Assembly: GCF_900046475.1 (NCBI RefSeq)
Contig: NZ_FCOU01000015.1
Span: 1 to 64,000 of the forward strand
Length of the DNA: 64,000 bases
Direction: 5' to 3'
Origin: Collinsella ihumii
GTDB lineage: Bacteria > Actinomycetota > Coriobacteriia > Coriobacteriales > Coriobacteriaceae
Shown: in pieces, positions 7,629 through 16,593 of the stretch
Layout of the letters: each line of letters opens with the position of its first letter
How positions within the stretch are numbered: the stretch's first letter is position 1
The notes under the pieces: generated by a model
Databases searched by the model: none
What the model was told of the DNA's origin: nothing
Seen by the model: only the letters and a program-made list of their open reading frames with translations
Made by a program: the position numbers and the translations under genes

Positions 7629-9031
7629 TTTGACCATCCCAAAAAGTCCTTGACGACAAATTGCCAGTTAAGAACCAGGAACAGAAATACATACACCACG
7701 ATTTCTATCACCAATCTAACGAGTGCGTTATCAAACAGAGAGGCGGCACAGAACGCCGCTACCGCCACAACAGAGGATTTTGCAAGATGGACAAACAGAA
7801 TCCCGAAGTACTTCCGCGCATCAAGATCGCTCCCCGTCGCAATGGTTTGGAATATGACGATGAAGAGCTCGGCGGCTATCGTTCCCGCGCACGCCCCGAG
7901 CGACCCGAAGCTCGGAATCAGGATGACGTTCAAGACGAGGTTCACCGCAGCCGCCCCAACGGTCGAACCAACGTACACGGAGTCTTTTGCCTTCGGAATG
8001 AGGAACTGCGTCCTCACGACGCTCGACCAGGCGGAGCAGATGACAGTGATGGCCAGAAGCCTTATGACGGGTGCGCACCCCTCGAAACCCGGTCCAAAGA
8101 ACACGGGGCAGATGTCGTCTGCTATGACGATGAGGCCCATGGCCATGGCGCATGATAGAGTCAGTGCCAGCCGCATCGATGACAGGATGATGCTCCGATA
8201 GTCGGCATCGGATTTGGAGAGTACATAGGACATTCGCGGGAGCATCACGGTGCCAAGGGCGGTGATTACGGCGATGGGGATGTTGATGAGCTTCTCGGCG
8301 TTCTCGAAGTAGCCCAACTCCGTGACCGTCGACAGAGATCCCAGCATCGTCTTGTCGAGCACGCGGTAAACGCTGTACGCGGCGACGGGCAGAAAGAGGA
8401 CGGCGATGTCCCTGAGTCTTCGGGCAGAACCCCTCAGCTCAGGCCGTACCGGCTTGACGTATCGCGGCACGCTGCAGAAGAGGTAGAGCTGGCTCATAAG
8501 CGTCGAGCATGCCATGATCAACGTGTATGCCCAAAGATCATCCGGCCCCTTGACGAAAACTGCGATAAGTAACAACGAGAGAACCTTGACTATGAGGTTT
8601 CGAACGATGGTCTGGAAGAACTTCTCAAGCCCGAAGTACAGCCAGCTCACGTCGAAGCAGACTGAGAGGACTTGAATCAGCTGGATCCAAGCCACTCGAC
8701 CGTACTGCTGCGGGAAGAGCACGAGGTAAAGGGCATAGGCGCCGACCGCGACAAGGCTGACAGCAACCTGCAGGGCATAGGTCGATGAGAACTCCCGTGA
8801 GAGGGCTGCCTCGTCGTCGCGAACCCTGGCAACAGAGCGGTTGCCGTAGTTGCTGACACCCAGCATGCCGGCGAGCATGAACATGTTGGCGATGGAGTAT
8901 GTGTAAGAGTAGATCCCGATGTTCTGCGCTCCGAGTGCCCGTGAAACCAGAGGTACGGTGATCAGGGGGAACGCAAGCATGAGCCCCTGATAGCCCACGT
9001 TCATCAGAAAGTTTTTGTTCTCGCTTTTCAA
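7625..9031 (-). CDS. Polysaccharide repeat-unit flippase, Wzx-like (MOP superfamily)
   Basis: A 468-residue protein with 12-14 membrane segments that moves undecaprenyl-linked repeat units across the membrane. The N terminus NFLMNVGYQGLMLAFPLITV followed by VSRALGAQNIGIYSYTYSIA is diagnostic for the Wzx/RfbX group, and the second half (MLGSLSTVTELGYFENAEKL) agrees. TTG 9031 is taken as the start because GGAAGAG lies eight bases upstream and just beyond the preceding stop; ATG 9067 inside that gene is the alternative and would add 12 residues. Wzy follows with ATGA coupling. Confidence 0.85.
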   Translation of the reverse strand: MKSENKNFLMNVGYQGLMLAFPLITVPLVSRALGAQNIGIYSYTYSIANMFMLAGMLGVSNYGNRSVARVRDDEAALSREFSSTYALQVAVSLVAVGAYALYLVLFPQQYGRVAWIQLIQVLSVCFDVSWLYFGLEKFFQTIVRNLIVKVLSLLLIAVFVKGPDDLWAYTLIMACSTLMSQLYLFCSVPRYVKPVRPELRGSARRLRDIAVLFLPVAAYSVYRVLDKTMLGSLSTVTELGYFENAEKLINIPIAVITALGTVMLPRMSYVLSKSDADYRSIILSSMRLALTLSCAMAMGLIVIADDICPVFFGPGFEGCAPVIRLLAITVICSAWSSVVRTQFLIPKAKDSVYVGSTVGAAAVNLVLNVILIPSFGSLGACAGTIAAELFIVIFQTIATGSDLDARKYFGILFVHLAKSSVVAVAAFCAASLFDNALVRLVIEIVVYVFLFLVLNWQFVVKDFLGWSK

Positions 9032-9042
9032 AGGATCTCTTC

Positions 9043-10164
9043 CTATTCTAGGACCCTGGAGAGCCATGAAATCGACTTCTTTCTCTTTTTGACCAGAGCA
9101 TCTTCGTATGCGGTCCAGTCGGGCATGGAGAGGTAGTCGAGATCGTCATCGAAGGCGATCGGGCAGAGCCGATCATCTATCCCGAGCGAGGAGACGAGGG
9201 TGAGCACCCTGTCGTCGTCCCCGAACATGCCGCCGTTCTTGACCGTCCAGAAGGGTTTCCTGTAAATGGTTGAGAATATGGTCCCATGGAACGACGTCGT
9301 GAAGACGACAGAGGCCTTCTTGATCAAAGTGAGGTACGCGGCGGGCCCCTCCTTGGGAGGAAGCGAGAAGGACGACATCAGGTTCACACCCTTGACGTAG
9401 AAGTGCTTCGCGTTGAAGGCTATGACCGGCATGCCGTACTTCTTCGAGACCTCCTCTATGAGGCGATTGATATCGGAAGAGTATCCCGGAGAGTAGTAGA
9501 AGATGTATCTGTCGGGCAGTGCCGGCAGATCTGCCTCCAGGTTTTCATAATCCGTGGCATCAAGGAGTAGGGTGGGATCGAGGAGGACGGGCACGTCACT
9601 TCCGATAAGGTCTCTGATCCACCTGCAGCCGTTGTTCTCGCGCACCGACAGGGCATCGAAGTCACTGAGGTAGCCCGCGTAGAGCTCCGGGGCATCGGCA
9701 TACACTGAAGGGTTCTTCGCACCGAACGAAGGTGCGTAAGCGACCTTCTTCGCATGCGAGACCCATGGGAGAAAGTATGCGTCATCGCCATCCTCGATAG
9801 TGACGTTCCACACCTGATCGCTCCCCGCGATGACGACGTCCAAGCCATCGTCCGTCAGCTCAGACATGTCGGAGACAATCGCTCCGGTCACCTTGAAATT
9901 GTCCGAGATGAAGCGCTCGTATTCTGCGTAGCCCCTCAAAATGCGAGCCTTATGGGGAAGGAGTATGAGGTTCTTGATAAGGTTCTTCGGGGAATTCCAG
10001 GGGAACAATGCGCTGTAGAGCGCCTTCTGCCCCTCGTTGGAAAAGTTTATGATTCTTGGGCTGTGCCCCAGCCTTTCCACCATAGTTTGAAGGGCGTAAG
10101 TCTGCATCATCGACCCACAGTTGTACGAACGATGGAAAGTAATTATCCCGACTCTTTTTCCCAT
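9043..10164 (-). CDS. Polysaccharide pyruvyl transferase family protein
   Basis: A 373-residue protein of the WcaK/CsaB-like family, which transfers pyruvate (or acts as a related cap) onto surface sugars. The N terminus RVGIITFHRSYNCGSMMQTY and the motif DVVIAGSDQVWN are family hallmarks, as is the late TTSFHGTIFSTIYRKPFW, which includes the conserved SFHG loop. ATG 10164 overlaps the previous stop as TAATG; an ATG at 10179 is possible. A second member of the family upstream at 13227-13814 is truncated, so this one is the intact copy. Confidence 0.82.
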   Translation of the reverse strand: MGKRVGIITFHRSYNCGSMMQTYALQTMVERLGHSPRIINFSNEGQKALYSALFPWNSPKNLIKNLILLPHKARILRGYAEYERFISDNFKVTGAIVSDMSELTDDGLDVVIAGSDQVWNVTIEDGDDAYFLPWVSHAKKVAYAPSFGAKNPSVYADAPELYAGYLSDFDALSVRENNGCRWIRDLIGSDVPVLLDPTLLLDATDYENLEADLPALPDRYIFYYSPGYSSDINRLIEEVSKKYGMPVIAFNAKHFYVKGVNLMSSFSLPPKEGPAAYLTLIKKASVVFTTSFHGTIFSTIYRKPFWTVKNGGMFGDDDRVLTLVSSLGIDDRLCPIAFDDDLDYLSMPDWTAYEDALVKKRKKSISWLSRVLE

Positions 10165-11186
10165 TAGATATTCACCCATCTTTCTTGCGGGGAGCGGTGA
10201 CCCTTGATGGCCAGCGCGACACGAAGAATTGAGACCGCGGCTCCCGTCGCGTTCATTTCGACAAGCTTGCAGACGACCCTTTCATGCAGGGGATTCCTTG
10301 ATGCGTCGACGTTGCTTCGGAACCGGTCTATGAAGAGGTCATTGGAAGCGATGTCCCGAATCGCGAGGGTCCTTTCTGGGCGCTGCGCTATCCACGCGGC
10401 TCGTAGCGCCGCGATCTCGACGCTACGACAGAACGAGAAATCGACCATGCTGGAAACCTCTTGCCGGGAGTAAAGCCCGGAGTCGGTGAGAATCCTCTCC
10501 AGCCTTACCAGATAGCGCTCGTTCGAGGCAAAGAACCTCCTATCGAAGGTATGGGTGGCAGAATTGCCATGCAAGCGGTAGCGATAGATAGACTTTCCGA
10601 CGAAACGAATCCTTTCCGACGAGAGGAACGCCTCCAAGTTGAACAGGGCGTCCTCTCCGTTGATTATCTGGGAATCGAATTTCAACGATGACGTTTTCAA
10701 GAATCTGCGTGAGTAGATTCTTGAAACCGGCGAGGACGCCCATTTCACGGGCGTCCTCGCCGGTTTCAAATCGGCTCTCGGGCTGACCCCGACCACGGAC
10801 GCCACTAACTCATCAACTTGATAGCGCTTTCTGCCAGTGCCCTCGCTGAACACGACCATATCCTCGTTTGACCCGAAATACCGCGACACGGAATCAAACC
10901 ATTCTGGCAAGAGGGCGTCGTCAGCGTCGACGAACATGATGTAGTCACCTTTTGCAAGGCGTATGCCGTGATTCCGAGCCGAGGAGACGCCTGCATTCTC
11001 CTGCTGAACGACTCGAACTGCGCTTCCGAACGAACGGCAGACTTCGAACGTCCCGTCCGATGATCCGTCATCGACGACGATGACTTCAACACCGTCGCAC
11101 GATGCCGAAAAGATTGAATGCAGGCATTCGGAAATGGTCTCTTCTGCGTTGTATGCCGGGATGATAATGCTCAGAGCGGGTTTCAT
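10164..11186 (-). CDS. Glycosyltransferase family 2
   Basis: A 340-residue cytoplasmic inverting glycosyltransferase. The GT-A domain occupies about residues 1-220: ALSIIIPAYNAEETISECLH, the nucleotide-binding VIVVDDGSSDGT and the metal-binding FVDADDALLPEWFD (DxD). The acceptor-side part beyond residue 230 is helical and not diagnostic. ATG 11186 overlaps the preceding stop as ATGA, and its own stop overlaps the pyruvyl transferase start. It would add one sugar to the lipid-linked repeat unit; donor and acceptor cannot be read from sequence. Confidence 0.85.
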   Translation of the reverse strand: MKPALSIIIPAYNAEETISECLHSIFSASCDGVEVIVVDDGSSDGTFEVCRSFGSAVRVVQQENAGVSSARNHGIRLAKGDYIMFVDADDALLPEWFDSVSRYFGSNEDMVVFSEGTGRKRYQVDELVASVVGVSPRADLKPARTPVKWASSPVSRIYSRRFLKTSSLKFDSQIINGEDALFNLEAFLSSERIRFVGKSIYRYRLHGNSATHTFDRRFFASNERYLVRLERILTDSGLYSRQEVSSMVDFSFCRSVEIAALRAAWIAQRPERTLAIRDIASNDLFIDRFRSNVDASRNPLHERVVCKLVEMNATGAAVSILRVALAIKGHRSPQERWVNI

Positions 11187-12133
11187 CGCGTCACCAGCCT
11201 CCTTCTGAACATCTCGGCGCCCATGAAGTGCCTGTAGGCGTACATCTTGAGGCGGAAAGGGAGCGGACAGGCCGGAAGGGCCCTCTCGCAAGAGGAGCGC
11301 ATGGAGCTGATTCTTTCTCGAAGTGCCTCGTTTTCGATGCCGCAGTTACGATATCGCCAGACCGCTTCGTAGGCGATGGGGAGAAAAACCCTTCGCACAA
11401 CATCGCGAAGCTCTGCGTTGGCGCCCAGGCGATTCTCGTAGGCCTCGTACACTTTGATGGCATCGAACCACTTTATGCTTCGTTGATAATTAGCCGCGCT
11501 TTCGCGTCTTTGACGGTAGCCGTATTTGACGCCGTCGTCGAAGGCGATTGAGCTGCAATGGCCGAGGTAGTCCAGAAGGAACAGCATGTCCTCGGACTGC
11601 GCGATACTCTGGTCAAAACGAATATTGTTATCCCTGATAATGTAATAAAGGAATCCTTTATTCCATGCAAATCCGCTGCATACGTCAAGACATGCACGGT
11701 ATTTTTCATCATTATTATAGATATGACCTACGCCAGTGCTAAACGCGGGAGCGCCACCGAAAAACGCGGCGATCCCCACGGCGGACATTTCGCACATTCC
11801 GTCGGAAAGGGGCCTGACAAGCGCTTCAACGAAATCGGAGGAGACGACGTCATCCGCGTCGACGAAGAGCAGGTAATCGCCCGCGCCTCTTTCGATGGCA
11901 TAATTCCGGCTGTACGAGACCCCGTGGTTGTCGTTGCAGAACAGCGTGATCCTCGAATCAGCATTCGCATATCGCCTGACAATATCCGCAGTGCCATCCG
12001 TCGAACCGTCATCAACTACCAGGATTTCCATATCCCGATAGCTCTGCGAAAGGAGAGATTCGAGACATTCGCCGATATACTTTGACACGTTGTATGCCGG
12101 GATGACAACTGTCGCCAGCGGCAATTTACTCAT
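11183..12133 (-). CDS. Glycosyltransferase family 2
   Basis: A 316-residue GT-A enzyme: LATVVIPAYNVSKYIGECLE at the start, ILVVDDGSTDGT for nucleotide binding and LLFVDADDVVSSDFVEAL with the DxD metal site. The C-terminal portion ends in PLPFRLKMYAYRHFMGAEMF, a basic amphipathic stretch that may touch the membrane. ATG 12133 overlaps the upstream GT4 stop as ATGA. Related to the neighbouring GT2 but clearly a different enzyme, so the repeat unit contains at least four or five sugars if all glycosyltransferases act. Confidence 0.85.
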   Translation of the reverse strand: MSKLPLATVVIPAYNVSKYIGECLESLLSQSYRDMEILVVDDGSTDGTADIVRRYANADSRITLFCNDNHGVSYSRNYAIERGAGDYLLFVDADDVVSSDFVEALVRPLSDGMCEMSAVGIAAFFGGAPAFSTGVGHIYNNDEKYRACLDVCSGFAWNKGFLYYIIRDNNIRFDQSIAQSEDMLFLLDYLGHCSSIAFDDGVKYGYRQRRESAANYQRSIKWFDAIKVYEAYENRLGANAELRDVVRRVFLPIAYEAVWRYRNCGIENEALRERISSMRSSCERALPACPLPFRLKMYAYRHFMGAEMFRRRLVTR

Positions 12134-13242
12134 CCCAGCTCCTCCAATCTTCTGACGTAAAACCGCGCGAGGCGCTCGGCCTCGGCTCTTACGTCGAAAC
12201 CTTCAGCCCTTACAACCGCAGGCCCCTTCGCGCGGTCCGAGCTGTCCCCACGCATTCCGACAAGGGCCGCCGCCCACGAGGCGGGGCTTTCTGAAAGCTG
12301 CATCCTCTCTATCGTTGATCCTTTGAAGTCGCAGTCGCGAGGAATGGAGTCGGAGATAAGACATGGAAGACCCGCCGCCTGCGCCTCTACGAGAACGAGA
12401 GGCAGTCCCTCATACACCGAGGGCATGAGGAATATATCCATCGCCTGCATGAGCTCAGCAACATCCGAGCGCACGCCCAGGAAGCGCACGCTGTCGTAAA
12501 CGCCAAGCGACTGTGCCCTGCGCTCAACCTCAGAGCGCAGCTCACCGTCGCCAACCAGGACAAGAACGGCATCCGGACACAACTTGAGAGCCCCTGCGAA
12601 GACATCGAGGATGAACGCATGATTCTTTGCGGGAGCGAACCTTCCCACATGACCGATAGCCAAGACGCCCTTGCCAATACGAAGCTCGCGGCGCACGCGT
12701 TCGCGGCATTCTGCGTCGAAAGCATAGTCGTCAACATCTATAGCGTTGCGCACCACCCTGAAATCGTCTGTGCCGAACATCCACCTGCCGGCATCTATGC
12801 CGCAAGCGAAAAGGTCCGTCGCCTCGTGTCTGATGAACCTCTTACAGACGAGCTTCAATGGGTACTTAAAGTCTTTGTCTTGATGGCTGTTGTGCGAATG
12901 CGCGATTCGCACAACAGCCCCGTGCCTTCTGGCGGCATCTAACGGCGGTGCGCTCATACAGTCAAGCTGGACGTGCACCACCTGATAGGGATGCTCTTCA
13001 AAGAAGCGGTCTAGGGCCTTCAGGTAATGTGGGCTCAGAGGATTCTGCCGTGGCACGCGGTAGATGCTCGCGCCGAGGGAGCGCGCCTCCGCCTCGTAAT
13101 CGCCTTCCTTCTCGCGATGGAGCAGAAAATCGAACTGTATCGTGTTCCGATTCATATGGCGGTAGAAGTTCATAGTCATGGTTTCCATACCGCCCCGGTC
13201 CAAGCTAGTCAGGACCTGCAGGACCCTCAACGACTCAGACAT
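12130..13242 (-). CDS. Glycosyltransferase family 4 (GT-B fold)
   Basis: A 370-residue retaining glycosyltransferase. The N-terminal half has VLTSLDRGGMETMTMNFYRH and VHVQLDCMSAPPLDAARRHG; the C-terminal donor domain has GVLAIGHVGRFAPAKNHAFI and the E-x7-E region MPSVYEGLPLVLVEAQAAGL. Start ATG 13242 follows TTGGGGGAAG; ATG 13260 is an alternative. The gene begins at a mosaic border: upstream sequence is the truncated end of a pyruvyl transferase gene with higher G+C. It resembles the other GT4 of this locus over its whole length, which suggests an old duplication or a shared acceptor type. Confidence 0.85.
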   Translation of the reverse strand: MSESLRVLQVLTSLDRGGMETMTMNFYRHMNRNTIQFDFLLHREKEGDYEAEARSLGASIYRVPRQNPLSPHYLKALDRFFEEHPYQVVHVQLDCMSAPPLDAARRHGAVVRIAHSHNSHQDKDFKYPLKLVCKRFIRHEATDLFACGIDAGRWMFGTDDFRVVRNAIDVDDYAFDAECRERVRRELRIGKGVLAIGHVGRFAPAKNHAFILDVFAGALKLCPDAVLVLVGDGELRSEVERRAQSLGVYDSVRFLGVRSDVAELMQAMDIFLMPSVYEGLPLVLVEAQAAGLPCLISDSIPRDCDFKGSTIERMQLSESPASWAAALVGMRGDSSDRAKGPAVVRAEGFDVRAEAERLARFYVRRLEELG

Positions 13243-13814
13243 GGACTTCCCCCAATCCATCTATACAGGCGTGATATCGTGTCTCGAGGTCGCGAGCCGC
13301 GTGAATAGCGCTCCGGCAGCTCCGAGACGCCGAAGGACGTGGCGTAGGAGACCTTCCGGCAGGGCCCCTCCACAAAGGAGAGAGTGTAGTAGCCGCCGGC
13401 GATGTTCACCGGCGGCCAAAGCTGATCGGAGCCGACAACAACTGTGTCAAGGCCCCTCGTCCACTCGCCAAGCTCGGCTAAAGAGTTGAAACGCGGCGAC
13501 ATGCGGAAGCGTGCCTTGGCGAACCGGTCGAACGAGCGGTATCGCCGTGCCATCTCCGATCCAAACTCGCGGTTGAGCCTCTGGCGCACCCGGTGGCCGA
13601 CGAAGCCGAGCTTGGCGCGGTAGAACTCCGCGTCGAAGAGGTGCTCCATATAGTACGACCTGCGGCCCCTGCCAATGTCACCGGAAAGGCCGGACTTGTC
13701 GATCGTCACAACGTCATGTCCGAGCGCGCGGACGGCGGCCTCGGTGGCCCATGCCTGCAGCATGCTGCCAAAGTTGTTCTTGTCGTAGCACGTGGCGAGT
13801 GCAATCCTTGCCAT
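13227..13814 (-). pseudogene. Truncated polysaccharide pyruvyl transferase family gene
   Basis: The frame encodes the N-terminal 180 or so residues of a pyruvyl-transferase-like protein: RIALATCYDKNNFGSMLQAW, then LDTVVVGSDQLWPPVNIAGG and KVSYATSFGVSELPE. Full-length relatives have about 370 residues, including the SFHG loop, which is absent here. After SELPE the frame goes into unrelated residues and stops within the next gene. G+C also drops here. This marks a recombination joint between two polysaccharide clusters. Start ATG 13814 overlaps the previous stop as TGATG. Confidence 0.7.
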
Positions 13815-14917
13815 CAATCCCCCAAGTGCCCAACGCGGGCGAGATAGTAGTCCTCTAGCTTCCTTGCTGCTGTCTCTATGTCGTAAGCGCGGACGGCGGG
13901 CGTCATCCCCCGGCTCCCCGGACGCCCGTCCCGGGCCCTCAGAAGCGCGTCGGCCCACGCCTCCTCGTCGAGCGGCAGGAAGCGCGAGCGCGGGTCGAGC
14001 CCGACCTCGCGCGTGATCGCGTCGGAGAACAGGCACGGCAGCCCGGCTGCCTGCGCCTCGACCCCCACGACGCAGAAGCCCTCGTACAGGCTCGGCAGCG
14101 CGAAAGCGTCGAACGCCTGGTACAGGCGGTTGGCGTCCGGGCGCTGGCCGAGGAAGCGGACGGAGCCCTGGATGCCGAGCTCCCCCGCAAACACCTCAGC
14201 GCCCTCCTGCAGGGGGCCGGCGCCGGCGAGGAGCAGAACGGAGTCGGAGGCCTCATCGTGAAACCGCGCGAACGCCCTCATCAGGAACGCGTGGTTCTTC
14301 TGGCTGACGAAGCGCCCGAGATGACCTACAACGAAGGTGCCATCAGAGATCCTCAGCTCCTCGCGCACCTCCGCCCGAACCTCACGGTCGAACGCAAACC
14401 GCTCGAGCTCGATGGCGTTGGGGAAGACGGTGAAGTCGGCACCCTTCCCGAAGAGCCACTCGCCGGCATAGGTCCCGCATGCGGCCAGGTCCGTCGGGTA
14501 GAACCTGGAGAAGCGCTTGAGCACCCACTTCACGGCGTTCCTCGCGTGCTCACCCTTGCCGGAGGTGGAGTGCGAGTGGGCGATCCTCACCGGAACGCCC
14601 GCCCTTTTGGCCGCCATGAGCGGGAAGACGGAGAGAGCGTTCTCGTGACTGTGGACGATCTCCCAGCCCTGCTCGCGGAAGAGCTTTGTCAGGGCCTTCT
14701 GGTACGCAAACACGTGCTGATAGGGCGGCACCGTGAAGACGCGCCCGCCGAGGGACTCGATCTCGTCGCGGGGGACCAGAGTCGAGTCCTCGTCCACGAT
14801 GAAGTCGAACTGAACCTTCCCGTGGTCAATGTGGCGGTAGTAGTTCATCACGACGGCTTCCAGGCCGCCGCCGACCATCTTGCCCACGACGTGGGCGACG
14901 CGCAGAGGTCTACCCAC
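13814..14917 (-). CDS. Glycosyltransferase family 4 (GT-B fold)
   Basis: A 367-residue retaining glycosyltransferase with VAHVVGKMVGGGLEAVVMNY at the N terminus, WEIVHSHENALSVFPLMAAK in the acceptor domain, FVVGHLGRFVSQKNHAFLMR at the donor-domain start and the E-x7-E region LPSLYEGFCVVGVEAQAAGL. GTG 14917 is chosen because GGGGAG lies five bases before it and the frame upstream of it belongs to the sugar transferase. It probably adds the second or third sugar to the lipid-linked unit made by the sugar transferase next door. Confidence 0.85.
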   Translation of the reverse strand: MGRPLRVAHVVGKMVGGGLEAVVMNYYRHIDHGKVQFDFIVDEDSTLVPRDEIESLGGRVFTVPPYQHVFAYQKALTKLFREQGWEIVHSHENALSVFPLMAAKRAGVPVRIAHSHSTSGKGEHARNAVKWVLKRFSRFYPTDLAACGTYAGEWLFGKGADFTVFPNAIELERFAFDREVRAEVREELRISDGTFVVGHLGRFVSQKNHAFLMRAFARFHDEASDSVLLLAGAGPLQEGAEVFAGELGIQGSVRFLGQRPDANRLYQAFDAFALPSLYEGFCVVGVEAQAAGLPCLFSDAITREVGLDPRSRFLPLDEEAWADALLRARDGRPGSRGMTPAVRAYDIETAARKLEDYYLARVGHLGD

Positions 14918-14919
14918 AG

Positions 14920-15612
14920 CTACTCCCCCTGAGCGGTGAGCACGCAGCCCACGGTTTGGATAATCAGTTTGACGTCGGTCCAGAAGCTGCACTTCCGGAT
15001 GTAGAGGAGGTCCAGCTCGACCCACTCGTCGAAGGTGATGGAGTCTCGGTCGCGCCTCGTCTGCCAAAGACAGGTGAGGCCCTGCTTCACCAGGAGGCGC
15101 TGGCGCTGACGAGGCGTGTACTCCGCAACCTCAGAGGGCAGCGCGGGACGCGGGCCCACCACGGAGAGGTCGCCCGCGAGCACGTTCACGAACTGCGGCA
15201 GCTCGTCCAGGCTGAGCTTCCGCAGGACGCGACCCACGCGCGTCACGCGCGGGTCGTTGCGCATCTTGAACACCGGACCGGTCTTCTCGTTGCTTGCCTT
15301 GAGCTGCGTAAGGCGAGCCTCGGCGTCGGCCACCATGGAGCGGAACTTGTACATCGTGAACTCGCGGCCGTCCCTGCCCACGCGGGTCTGCTTGAAGATG
15401 ACGGGGCCCGCCGAGTCGTCGAGCTTGATGGCGACGGCGATGATGGCGAAGAGCCAGCTCAGGCACACGAGCACGGCGAGGCTGAACGCCACGTCGAACG
15501 CTCGCTTGACGAAGCGGTAGCCGTACCTGCCAGTGCGCAGGCGCTCCGCCGCGTCGGCGGTGCCGGCGTCCTTCGCGGGCAGGCCGCAGCCCTCGTAGCT
15601 GAGCCCGCTCAT
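14920..15612 (-). CDS. Initiating undecaprenyl-phosphate sugar-1-phosphate transferase
   Basis: A 230-residue bacterial sugar transferase (WcaJ/WbaP C-terminal type) that starts repeat-unit synthesis by moving a sugar-1-phosphate to undecaprenyl phosphate. Short N terminus, one re-entrant membrane helix (FDVAFSLAVLVCLSWLFAII), then the catalytic core: FKQTRVGRDGREFTMYKFRS, KLSLDELPQFVNVLAGDLSV and VVGPRPALPSEV. ATG 15612 lacks a clear ribosome binding site; the frame is open further upstream across the leader hairpin, so the exact start is uncertain. First biosynthetic gene after the antiterminator. Confidence 0.88.
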   Translation of the reverse strand: MSGLSYEGCGLPAKDAGTADAAERLRTGRYGYRFVKRAFDVAFSLAVLVCLSWLFAIIAVAIKLDDSAGPVIFKQTRVGRDGREFTMYKFRSMVADAEARLTQLKASNEKTGPVFKMRNDPRVTRVGRVLRKLSLDELPQFVNVLAGDLSVVGPRPALPSEVAEYTPRQRQRLLVKQGLTCLWQTRRDRDSITFDEWVELDLLYIRKCSFWTDVKLIIQTVGCVLTAQGE

Positions 15613-15681
15613 GGCGCAACAGCGCGCCCGCGGCGCGCCGTCCTTTCTTCGGTTCTCCACGCGGGCATCAGAGTGCCCCCC

Positions 15682-15700
15682 CCCCGCAGCTCTTGCGGGG
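15682..15700 (-). promoter_or_regulatory. Leader RNA hairpin between antiterminator gene and sugar transferase
   Basis: In the transcript CCCCGCA pairs with UGCGGGG around a five-base AGAGC loop, followed by more G (the plus strand has ten C at 15676-15685). There is no U tract, so it is not an ordinary terminator. NusG-family factors of the LoaP group recognise a hairpin in the leader of the operon they serve, which makes this a candidate recognition element. Confidence 0.45.
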
Positions 15701-15740
15701 CGCAGCAATCGCGGCGTTCCATCTCCGACCCTTCACCGAC

Positions 15741-16334
15741 CTAGCTCTTGAACGGCACGTCTATCGGCGCCTGCTCGGAAAAGCCGCCGTCAGCGTCCTC
15801 AACCGTCACCCGGCAGGTCCTGCGGTGGCGGTCTATCTTGGATATGCGCGCCTCCTGGCCCACGAGGGGCCCCTCGGTCACGCGCAGCACCCCGTCCACG
15901 ATTACGGCGGTGGAGCTGCGGATCACGTGCCGGGAGTCCGCCATCCGCGCGTACCACGCGGCCGCCGCGTCCGAGAGCGGCGCCCACGAGCGCGCCTCCG
16001 TGCCCGCCAGCTCCACCGGGAGCGTGAGCCCGGCGAGCGCCTTGGCGAGCCCGGCCGCGTCGGAGGAGATCGCGAACGCGTAGCCCCGGTACATCACCAC
16101 GGGCTCCAAAAACCACGTGCCGCCGCGCTTCATCCAGCGCTCCTTGTAGAGCGCGAAGGCGTCCTTCAGCAGGCTCTCCGGCACCAGGTGCTTGAGCTTC
16201 TCGCAGAGCGTCCGCTCGCGCCCCTCCGGCACGCGAAGCACGTACCAGCGCTCGCGGCCCCGAGGGCTGCGGCGCCCGCAGGGGAGGCCCATGGCCATGC
16301 GGCCGGCTGTCCTCGCCGGTGCGGTAGCGCCCAT
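15741..16334 (-). CDS. NusG-family specialised antiterminator (LoaP/UpxY-like)
   Basis: A 197-residue paralogue of NusG. After about 30 residues the NGN domain begins with RERWYVLRVPEGRERTLCEK and includes FLEPVVMYRGYAFAISSD; the C-terminal KOW domain contains VTEGPLVGQEARISKIDRHR. Such proteins bind RNA polymerase and allow it to read through long polysaccharide operons. ATG 16334 is chosen for the preceding GGGAGGGAGGGACCC; an upstream ATG at 16355 has no such site. It is the first gene of the capsule operon, as UpxY genes are in Bacteroides, and lies directly downstream of the invertible segment. Confidence 0.8.
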   Translation of the reverse strand: MGATAPARTAGRMAMGLPCGRRSPRGRERWYVLRVPEGRERTLCEKLKHLVPESLLKDAFALYKERWMKRGGTWFLEPVVMYRGYAFAISSDAAGLAKALAGLTLPVELAGTEARSWAPLSDAAAAWYARMADSRHVIRSSTAVIVDGVLRVTEGPLVGQEARISKIDRHRRTCRVTVEDADGGFSEQAPIDVPFKS

Positions 16335-16400
16335 GGGTCCCTCCCTCCCGCGCACCTTCCGCGCGGAGTCAAGATCAGGTACGCAGGAGCCCGGAGCGCG

Positions 16401-16543
16401 AAAAAGTACACCTTTTGAGGAGGGCCGTTTCCGCAGATAGAACGCGGTGTGGGATTGTAAAGAACTGGTATTTCTTTACAGAATGTGCGGGGGAGGCATG
16501 TATAATGGCCCTGTTTTGACGGCACTGAAATTGTGTACTTTTT
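16401..16543. promoter_or_regulatory. Candidate invertible promoter segment with two inverted recombination sites
   Basis: Left site 16401-16416 reads AAAAAGT-AC-ACCTTTT, two half sites around an AC dinucleotide. Right site 16528-16543 is the same in reverse: its complement reads AAAAAGT-AC-ACAATTT. This is the layout of serine-invertase crossover sites (half sites about a two-base core, in opposite orientation), here 125 bp apart. The segment contains a perfect -10 box and sits between the antiterminator gene and a DNA invertase gene. Inversion would turn the promoter toward the capsule operon. Sequence evidence is direct; activity is inferred. Confidence 0.7.
16475..16506 (+). promoter_or_regulatory. 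Promoter inside the invertible segment, pointing away from the capsule operon
   Basis: A perfect TATAAT (16501-16506) lies in G+C-rich surroundings, with TTTACA (16475-16480) upstream. The 20-base spacer is longer than ideal. In the orientation given, transcription would run rightward, antisense to the invertase gene; after inversion it would run toward the antiterminator start at 16334. Confidence 0.55.
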
Positions 16544-16593
16544 GCTGCAGCGGAAAACTGCCATTTACCAGCGCAAACACAGCTGCATGACTA

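Noticed and set aside
13939-15067. Overlapping frames opposite or within the glycosyltransferase and sugar-transferase genes
   Set aside because: Arg/Ala/Ser-rich translations without family features; the called genes carry clear GT4 and sugar-transferase motifs.
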